This document shows positions 29,557 to 35,777 of a stretch of DNA of 35,777 bases, piece by piece (position 1 is the stretch's first letter; every line of letters begins with the position of its first letter). The position numbers were made by a program, and so were the translations under genes. This stretch comes from Actinomycetota bacterium. Lineage in GTDB: Bacteria; Actinomycetota; Acidimicrobiia; IMCC26256; PALSA-610. The notes beneath the pieces were generated by a model that had not been told where the DNA came from, did no database searches, and was given only the letters and a program-made list of their open reading frames with translations. The stretch covers positions 1 through 35,777 of the forward strand of contig PLBO01000129.1 in NCBI GenBank assembly GCA_003134555.1. The letters are read 5' to 3'.

Positions 29557-31068
29557 ATGACGGATGACGCTCGCCTCACCGCGTATGGGTATCTCTCCGC
29601 TGACCGCCGGCAGCACTACTTGGCCATCATGCGGCTGTTCGCGCATGCCGACGCGGTCGTCGCAGACTGGTCTGCAGCCGAGATGCACACGCGACTCACC
29701 GAGGGCGGGCTTGACCTCGACGAGGACTACGTCGCCAGTTGCCTTGACTATCTCGTCGAACACGGCAATCTCGCGCACGCGCCACAACGCATTCGCGCCC
29801 GGAGCATCGCCGAGTGGCAGCGATTACGCCGTCGGTACCAGCTGACGACCCTGGGCGCACAAATACAGACTGATGTCGACGCCCTTTTGGCTCGGGGCGA
29901 CACGGTCCGCGAGGTTTCCCGTGAGTTGCTGCCCGGCATCGCCGCAGGTCTGCAGCAACTCCTCGACCTGGACGCACAGCTCGGCGTTGGGTCTGAGATC
30001 GCGGGCACATTGCACACCGTGTGGCTGCAGCAACGCGAGCTCGCCGAGTCGATTCGGCTGTTCTACACGCAGCTCGGCGTGGTCATGCGACGCTATGACC
30101 TCAATCCCGACGAACTCTCCGCGTATTCGCACGCGCTTCATGGACACCTCGAACTGGTCCTCGAAGACGTGATCCGCCATCGCGCGACGATCGGCGATCG
30201 GCTCGAGGCTCTGCTGCCGCTTCTTCCCTCCCTCCTTCAGCACACCGAAGGCAACCAACGGCTTGAGCGGCTGGGTGATGTCGTGGTGACGCGTGCCGCC
30301 GCCTTCGAGATCGGGTCGTGGTTCGGCTTCGCAGGCTGGTGGGTCGACCGCGAGGGCCGCCTCAGTCAGGTCTCCGAACTGTACGCGGCAACCAACCAGG
30401 TGATCCTTACGCTCGTGACGAACTTTCGGCGGATGCTCAGTGCGACTGGCCGCACTGTCTCGATCCGCAATGATCTGCTGCGTCTCGCTGCATCGTTCGA
30501 GCATCTCGAAAGTGACGAACTCGCGCACCGCCTGTTCTGTGCAGTGACGGGCCTGTACTCGGCTCGGCATCTCGCCGAGAGCGCACCAGATGCAGCCGCG
30601 GGCGCGTCGTGGTGGGACGCACCGGCTGCGACCGTGCCCCTCAGCTTGAGGGTCCATGGCGATCGGACGGCACGAGGTCGGGTTTCGCCCGGCGAGGACC
30701 ACACTGTCGTCAAACAGCGACGCTTCGCCGAGCGAGAAGCCGCCGAGGCGGTCAAAGCCGCAGCGGTTGCCGAGCTGACGAATGCGGGCGAGCGTCTCGA
30801 ACGCGTCACGATCAGCCCAGCCGCGCTCGACGTGTTGCTGAGCCTCGTGGCGCGCTGCCTCGCTCACGCCGACCCCAAACTCGCAGGCGCGACCGGCCGC
30901 GAAAGCGAACTCGTCTGCACGTTGGTACCCGCCCCGGGGCACACGTACCGGATTCGGAGCAGCTCCGGCACCTTGGTTCTTTCGGACACGATTGTGCGAC
31001 TCGGCCGCGCCGACAACCGAGCACGAGTCCCTCCGCCGACGGCGACTGGTGAAGGAACGGCCAGATGA
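29557..31068 (+). CDS. jetA: Wadjet type II protein JetA (DUF2397/TIGR02677, kleisin-like)
   Basis: 503 aa. TIGR02677-type protein, the MukF-like kleisin of a Wadjet SMC complex that recognises and helps cleave circular plasmid DNA. The N-terminal winged helix is visible (HYLAIMRLFAHADAVVADWS, LDEDYVASCLDYLVEHGNL), followed by a long helical middle (LLPGIAAGLQQLLDLDAQLG; RLEALLPLLPSLLQHTEGNQ) and a C-terminal winged-helix region ending near 500. GAAGGAG stands nine bases before the ATG. It overlaps jetB by ATGA. Type assignment rests on this gene's pattern and on the jetB-jetC order that follows. Confidence 0.9.
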   Translation: MTDDARLTAYGYLSADRRQHYLAIMRLFAHADAVVADWSAAEMHTRLTEGGLDLDEDYVASCLDYLVEHGNLAHAPQRIRARSIAEWQRLRRRYQLTTLGAQIQTDVDALLARGDTVREVSRELLPGIAAGLQQLLDLDAQLGVGSEIAGTLHTVWLQQRELAESIRLFYTQLGVVMRRYDLNPDELSAYSHALHGHLELVLEDVIRHRATIGDRLEALLPLLPSLLQHTEGNQRLERLGDVVVTRAAAFEIGSWFGFAGWWVDREGRLSQVSELYAATNQVILTLVTNFRRMLSATGRTVSIRNDLLRLAASFEHLESDELAHRLFCAVTGLYSARHLAESAPDAAAGASWWDAPAATVPLSLRVHGDRTARGRVSPGEDHTVVKQRRFAEREAAEAVKAAAVAELTNAGERLERVTISPAALDVLLSLVARCLAHADPKLAGATGRESELVCTLVPAPGHTYRIRSSSGTLVLSDTIVRLGRADNRARVPPPTATGEGTAR

Positions 31069-32279
31069 ACGCTGCCGACGACCTCACTGTTGGTGATGAA
31101 CGTCGAGCCTTGGTCCGCCATTTGCTCGTTCATCAGATCGTCGTCGAGCCAAGCGTTCTGCGAGCGTTGCACGAGCATCGCGATTGGTTACGCAGTCGCT
31201 TCGAGCGCGTACTCGGATATCGGCTGCAGATCGAACGCCAATACGCCCGACTCTTCAAGTCGCCGCCAGCCTCGGACACGGTGCAACGACGTCAGATGCG
31301 CCGCAGCCCGACCCAACGTCGAAGTGGCGCCGCGGGCGTCCCGTTCGGGCGGCGGGACTACGCCCTGCTCTTCTTGGTTGCCGCCGAGGCTGCTCGTTAT
31401 CAGCAGGTGCTGCTCTCGCAGCTCTCGCGCGATGTGGCCGTCGCTGCGGCCGAAGCCGGGATCGCGTGCGATTGGAACGTCCGAGTTGATCGGCGCAGTT
31501 TCGCGGCAGCGTTGGGCTGGCTCACCGAATTCGGGATGGTCGACGAAGTCGACACCGCAGGCGACTTCGTTGACGACGCGGACGCCGAAGCACTCCTCGA
31601 CATCAACGTCGAGTTGCTCCGGACGCTGGTTCCGTACCCGCTGCGCGACGGTCAAAGCGCGTCCGCCGTTGTCGACCAGGGACCGGGAACGGTCCCGGCT
31701 CGGCTTGCGGTCCGTCGGCGTATCGCAGAAGAGCCGGTCGTGCTGCGCGACCTGCTTCCGGACGCGCAGCGCGCATGGCTGCGCGACGAGCAACGGCGTG
31801 ACGCAGACATCGAAGACTTCGCCGGACTTCCGCTTGAAGTTCGCGCGGAAGGCGTCTGCGCGATCGATGCGCGACGTGACTGCACTGATGTCCGATTCCC
31901 TGGCGATAGTCGCGACAGCAACACCGCTCACGCCGCCATACTCTGCCTGGACGAGCTGATCAACGATTGTGCGCCGAGTGATCGGCCGACGCCCCTCGTT
32001 GAGCTGCCCCACCAGGCCGTCCCGGAGGCGCTCCGCCGGATCGCGACCAGAAACCCGGCAGCATCGCTCGCGGGTCGGGTCAGCGACGATCTTGACGGTC
32101 TTGTTGTTGACGTTGCGGCATTGCTCGAAACCTGCGGCCTTATGGTCGACATTGGCGATGGCCAATACGCATTGGTCGCGGCCGCTGCTCGCTACGCCCC
32201 TGAGGAATCGACCGCAGCGGCCGACGGCCGGACGGTGCACCCTCCACAGTTGTTCGACATTCCGGGAGTTGCCCGATGA
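31065..32279 (+). CDS. jetB: Wadjet type II protein JetB (DUF2398/TIGR02678, KITE-like)
   Basis: 404 aa. TIGR02678-type protein, corresponding to the MukE-like KITE subunit, built of winged helices. The N-terminal RRALVRHLLVHQIVVEPSVL, WLRSRFERVLGYRLQIERQY and ARLFKSPPAS are typical, as is FGRRDYALLFLVAAEAARYQ. Further helices span to 404. The start overlaps jetA by ATGA and the stop overlaps jetC likewise, so the subunits are made in a coupled way. Length is normal; no defect is seen. Confidence 0.9.
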   Translation: MNAADDLTVGDERRALVRHLLVHQIVVEPSVLRALHEHRDWLRSRFERVLGYRLQIERQYARLFKSPPASDTVQRRQMRRSPTQRRSGAAGVPFGRRDYALLFLVAAEAARYQQVLLSQLSRDVAVAAAEAGIACDWNVRVDRRSFAAALGWLTEFGMVDEVDTAGDFVDDADAEALLDINVELLRTLVPYPLRDGQSASAVVDQGPGTVPARLAVRRRIAEEPVVLRDLLPDAQRAWLRDEQRRDADIEDFAGLPLEVRAEGVCAIDARRDCTDVRFPGDSRDSNTAHAAILCLDELINDCAPSDRPTPLVELPHQAVPEALRRIATRNPAASLAGRVSDDLDGLVVDVAALLETCGLMVDIGDGQYALVAAAARYAPEESTAAADGRTVHPPQLFDIPGVAR

Positions 32280-35200
32280 CCGAGACCATCGTTCAGGGTT
32301 CCGGCACTACCCGGGCTGCGCACAGCAACCGATGGCAGCTGGCGCGCGGTGGCATCGCAAACGTGTGGCAGTACGACTACCAGATCTTCGATTTCGCGGA
32401 AGGTCGACTCCTGCTCCGGGGACTAAACGGATCGGGAAAGTCGACCGCGCTGCAACTCCTGTTGCCATACCTGCTCGACTGCGACGCTGCTCGGCTCGAC
32501 GCATCGGGTTCGGGTCGCTTCACCCTCAAGTCTGCGATGTCCGATGGAAGCTCAGCCCGAAACCGTATCGGTTATCTCTGGATCGAATGGCATCGCTTCG
32601 CGGACGGCACCGAACGTTTCTGCACAATCGGGACCGGCATCAAACGCTCCGCGAGCGCGGACGAGACACGCACGTGGCGGTTCCTCACGGACAAACGTGT
32701 AGGCGTCGACTTCGACGTGCGAAACGACGACCTGACACTCCCCAATGACACGGAGCTCATTGCGCTCCTCGGGGCCGACGCCGTGTTTCGCGACGACGAC
32801 CGCGGCTATCGCGACCAGGTCGCAGCGAACCTGTTCGGCATAACCGACCCTCGCCGCTACCGCGACTTGACCCATCAGTTACATCTGCTTCGCAATCCGG
32901 ACATCGGATCTGGTCGCCTCGTGTTGTCTGCCGACAAGATCACCGAACTCCTCACGGCTGCGTTACCCGCGCTCGATGACGAGCTCGTCACCGCCGCCGG
33001 CGCTGGACTCGACACACTCCTCGACGTCGCGCAACGCACCGAGGCGCTTGAACTCGCAGCGCAAACAAGCACCACGTTCCTCGCTGACTACCGCGGATAC
33101 GCGCACGGAGTCCTCACCGAAGCCCACCAACGGGTCGGCTCTGCCCGACGAACAGCCCGCACCGCGCAACGACGCGCCCGAGGCGCTGACCGCGCCTCGG
33201 AAGAAGCTGCTCGCGATGCAACCGAGCAAACGACGGCACGCGACCGGCTTGACACGGACATTGAAGACCTCGCGAGTCGGATCGACGCGCTCCACGACAG
33301 CCCGGCATACGGCGACGCTGCCGCGCTCGACGACCGTCGCACCGTCGCGGCACAAGCGGCTCAAACCGCCGAGCAAGCCGCGAAGACCGCCGAGGCCGTG
33401 CGCCGCCATCATGTCTCCGTCGAGAAACAGGCCTCGCGCGCAAGCAGTGAGGTCACGAACGCATTGCGCTCGTTGGAACGCGCCGCGACCGACACCATGA
33501 CGGCCGGACGCGACGCGGGTATCGACCTACATTTCGCTCAGGCCGAATCGGAGCGGTTCGACGAGCTTGCCGCCCAGATCGATGCGACGGTCGAGGTCAT
33601 CCACGCGCGACGTGCGGCGGTGCAGCAACTCGATCGACTCGTCCTGGTCGCCGAACGAGCCGCGGAGCGCGCGGAACACACACGCGAAGCCGCCGACCGT
33701 TGGAGCGACGCGTTCAACGAAACGACAGACGCGCACAAACTCGCGCAGACACAGCATCGAACGGCCGCGGCTGACTTCACGGGCCAGGTCGGTCGTTGGC
33801 TCGACGACGCGCGAGTCCTGCTCGCAGACCTCCAACATTCCGATCGCGGCGAACAGCCCCGCGTTCTCACCGATCTCGCCAACGGCTCGGCCGAGCTCAC
33901 CGAAGACAACCTCGATCAACCCGCGGCGCAAGCGAGTGCCCTCCTCGCTCCCACCGAGATGGTCCTCGCGAGCACTATCGCGGTCGCCGAGCAGCGCATC
34001 GGGGATCTCGACATCCAGATTGCACAGGCCTACGAGGCGCGACAGCGCGTGGCCCAGGAACGCGATCCGGCGCCGGAACCGCTCGCTTGGCGTGACGCCG
34101 GTCGTCGCGTCGAGGGTGAACCACTTTGGCGGCTCGTCGAGCCGGCGCCGGGCAGCGAGCGTCACGCCGGCGCGATCGAAGCTGCTCTCGAGGCCGCGGG
34201 GTTGCTGGACGCGCTGGTGTGTGTCGATGGCACAGTCCTCGATCGAGAACGCGCCGACGTGTTGCTGAGAACCTCACCGACCGCGAGCGGCTCGACGCTC
34301 GCGAACTACCTGAACGTCCAGCTTCCCGACGACACACCGGTCGATGAGCAAGCCATACGGGCGGTGCTTGCATCCGTCGCGGTGCACGAGCGTCACGCCG
34401 ACCGACACAACGACGCGGCGGCCGTCGGCTTGGACAGCACGTTCCGAATCGGCATGCTCGCGGGCCGAACCAGACCCGCCCCTCAGGTGCGATACCTCGG
34501 CTCCGTCGCCCGCGCCGCTGAGCGTCAGCGACGGCTCGACACCATCGATGAACGGCTCGGCAATCTGCACAACTCGCGCGAACAACACGCGATGGAACTC
34601 GCCGACGCCCGCACGCGACAAGAACTCATCGGCGTCCTACGACACGACTTCCCGACAACCGCCACGTTGAACCGGACGTTCAGCGAGATCCGCACCACCC
34701 AGCGGGCCGTTGCCAGCGCGCGGCGTCAACACGAGGACGCGCAGCACCAACTCCGTCAACACGAACGCACCGCAGCTGACGCCCGCCGCGAAGCATTGGG
34801 ATATGCGCAACGGCTCGCGCTACCCTACGAAACCGACGCCCGACGCGCCATCGAGTCGGCCGCCGCACGCGCGGCCGACTGTTGCGTTCGGCTTCGCCAA
34901 TATCTGACAGCCAGCCGAGATGCCCACTCCCGCGTTGTTGAACTCGAGACCCAACTCGGCCCACTCACGGACAACACGCGAGAGGCGGACCGCCAAGCCG
35001 CCGACCGATCGGCGGACGCCGCCGCGACCCGCGCCGCGTTCGACGAACTCGAATCCCAGGTCGGCGCCGATGTCCGCGAACTCGAGCGGCGACTCGCCGA
35101 CCTCGAACAGCAACTCGCAACGCTGCGTTCGGAGCGCCCCACGCACCGCGCCGCTGCCGAAGCAGCACAGATGGCGCACGGCGTCGCCCGCGAGCGTGCC

Positions 35201-35777
35201 GCGAGCGAAAAGCGGGAAGCCACGACGGCCTCAACACACGAGACCGCCATGCGCGAGCGGCTCGGTGAACTCCTCAAGGTACCGGGGGTCTGGGCGGCGC
35301 TCTCGGACGCGCCCGAACCGAACGTCGACGACCACCAGGCGATCGCAGAGGCACTCACCTTGGCGCAGCCCTCGCGGCCAGTGCGCGAAGCGGGGCTCAT
35401 CGAACGGGTCCGCGCCGTCGATGACCAACTCGCAGTTCAGGGATATCTCGTCGAGGCTGACCAGGACTCTGCCGGCATCTGGACGATCAGGATCACCGAC
35501 GATGCCGGAAGCCATACCCTCGCCGACCTCACCGCGTCACTCGAGCGACGGGCACGCGACGCCCGCGAACAGTTCAGTCAGCTGCAGACCGAAAAGTTCC
35601 AGCAGTTCCTGCTCCACGGCCTTGCTGACCACATTCGGCGGCTGCTGCATGACGCCCGTCACCAGGTCGACGCCGTCCGGACGACGCTCGAACACGTTCG
35701 CAGCAGTCACGGTGTTGGTCTCGACATCTCGTGGCGGGTCATCGAGCTCGATCGCGCGACAAGCGAGTTGCTCGACT
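32276..35777 (+). CDS. jetC: Wadjet type II SMC-like ATPase JetC (TIGR02680), cut by window end
   Basis: 1167 codons are visible and the frame is still open at the window edge. The Walker A of the head domain is GLNGSGKS at 49-56 (Lys55), followed by TALQLLLPYLLDCDAARLDA. From about residue 280 the chain is an Ala/Glu/Arg-rich coiled coil, broken by a hinge-like globular segment around 590-700 (PLAWRDAGRRVEGEPLWRLV; FRIGMLAGRTRPAPQVRYLG). The second coil continues to the edge, so Walker B, signature motif and the other head half lie outside. ATP-driven loop extrusion is the known activity of the family. jetD (TIGR02679, toprim nuclease) is expected next. Confidence 0.93.
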   Translation, partial: MTETIVQGSGTTRAAHSNRWQLARGGIANVWQYDYQIFDFAEGRLLLRGLNGSGKSTALQLLLPYLLDCDAARLDASGSGRFTLKSAMSDGSSARNRIGYLWIEWHRFADGTERFCTIGTGIKRSASADETRTWRFLTDKRVGVDFDVRNDDLTLPNDTELIALLGADAVFRDDDRGYRDQVAANLFGITDPRRYRDLTHQLHLLRNPDIGSGRLVLSADKITELLTAALPALDDELVTAAGAGLDTLLDVAQRTEALELAAQTSTTFLADYRGYAHGVLTEAHQRVGSARRTARTAQRRARGADRASEEAARDATEQTTARDRLDTDIEDLASRIDALHDSPAYGDAAALDDRRTVAAQAAQTAEQAAKTAEAVRRHHVSVEKQASRASSEVTNALRSLERAATDTMTAGRDAGIDLHFAQAESERFDELAAQIDATVEVIHARRAAVQQLDRLVLVAERAAERAEHTREAADRWSDAFNETTDAHKLAQTQHRTAAADFTGQVGRWLDDARVLLADLQHSDRGEQPRVLTDLANGSAELTEDNLDQPAAQASALLAPTEMVLASTIAVAEQRIGDLDIQIAQAYEARQRVAQERDPAPEPLAWRDAGRRVEGEPLWRLVEPAPGSERHAGAIEAALEAAGLLDALVCVDGTVLDRERADVLLRTSPTASGSTLANYLNVQLPDDTPVDEQAIRAVLASVAVHERHADRHNDAAAVGLDSTFRIGMLAGRTRPAPQVRYLGSVARAAERQRRLDTIDERLGNLHNSREQHAMELADARTRQELIGVLRHDFPTTATLNRTFSEIRTTQRAVASARRQHEDAQHQLRQHERTAADARREALGYAQRLALPYETDARRAIESAAARAADCCVRLRQYLTASRDAHSRVVELETQLGPLTDNTREADRQAADRSADAAATRAAFDELESQVGADVRELERRLADLEQQLATLRSERPTHRAAAEAAQMAHGVARERAASEKREATTASTHETAMRERLGELLKVPGVWAALSDAPEPNVDDHQAIAEALTLAQPSRPVREAGLIERVRAVDDQLAVQGYLVEADQDSAGIWTIRITDDAGSHTLADLTASLERRARDAREQFSQLQTEKFQQFLLHGLADHIRRLLHDARHQVDAVRTTLEHVRSSHGVGLDISWRVIELDRATSELLD

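Noticed and set aside
29824-30942. Minus-strand frame of 372 codons
   Set aside because: It is the antisense of jetA, which has the family pattern, a ribosome site and coupling to jetB.

Overview
The window looks like a chromosomal segment of a high-GC Gram-positive bacterium (Actinomycetota). It carries an actinobacterial-style Tad locus ending in a membrane LysM-BTAD protein, many ATGA/GTGA gene overlaps, frequent GTG/TTG starts and strong G/C bias at third codon positions. By eye, the left half (about 1-16 kb) is less GC-rich and much more broken up than the right half, as expected of an acquired, decaying accessory region. No rRNA, tRNA or CRISPR array was seen.

Left accessory region (1-9.1 kb): a complete tyrosine recombinase (9-956, minus) faces the first of two related fragments of an integrase arm-binding domain (1161 and about 4930). 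Between the fragments lie an unrecognised protein with a hydrophobic C-terminal segment, the C-terminal scrap of an ISL3-type transposase, and a minus-strand overlapping trio (lipoprotein, winged-helix protein, sigma-like factor). Next comes a tightly overlapped minus-strand operon: a class III nucleotide cyclase fused to an unknown C-terminal domain, a 108-aa protein, an HhH-GPD (DNA-glycosylase-like) protein with a stretched cysteine cluster, and a downstream reading frame interrupted by TAG. Divergent from it is a TcmP-like gene broken by a one-base frameshift.

Nucleotide/signalling region (9-16.3 kb): a TIR-like protein is overlapped by a Nudix hydrolase. A minus-strand set (Maf pyrophosphatase, nucleoside diphosphate kinase, kinase-fold protein) diverges from a plus-strand set (P-loop kinase, APH-like phosphotransferase, TrzA/GuaD-like amidohydrolase, two-helix membrane protein). 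Seven of these eight neighbours belong to families that phosphorylate, dephosphorylate or deaminate nucleotides or small molecules. This suggests a dedicated, uncharacterised nucleoside/nucleotide pathway next to immune-type genes, and it is my main candidate for an undescribed system, together with the cyclase operon.

Tad region (16.4-28.9 kb): after a perfect ten-copy heptamer repeat come an unknown 162-aa protein, a sigma-like regulator and an HxlR repressor. Then follows a plus-strand Tad/Flp locus: lipoprotein, secreted protein, SAF/CpaB-like, CpaE/TadZ-like, CpaF/TadA, TadB, TadC, pilin-like, TadE, TadE, TadG-like, LysM-BTAD. It encodes a type IVc-like pilus or secretion apparatus of a monoderm. 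A second stop-interrupted minus-strand gene overlaps its 3' end.

Right edge (29.5-35.8 kb): jetA-jetB-jetC of a type II Wadjet (anti-plasmid SMC) system. JetC runs off the window, and jetD is expected just beyond it.
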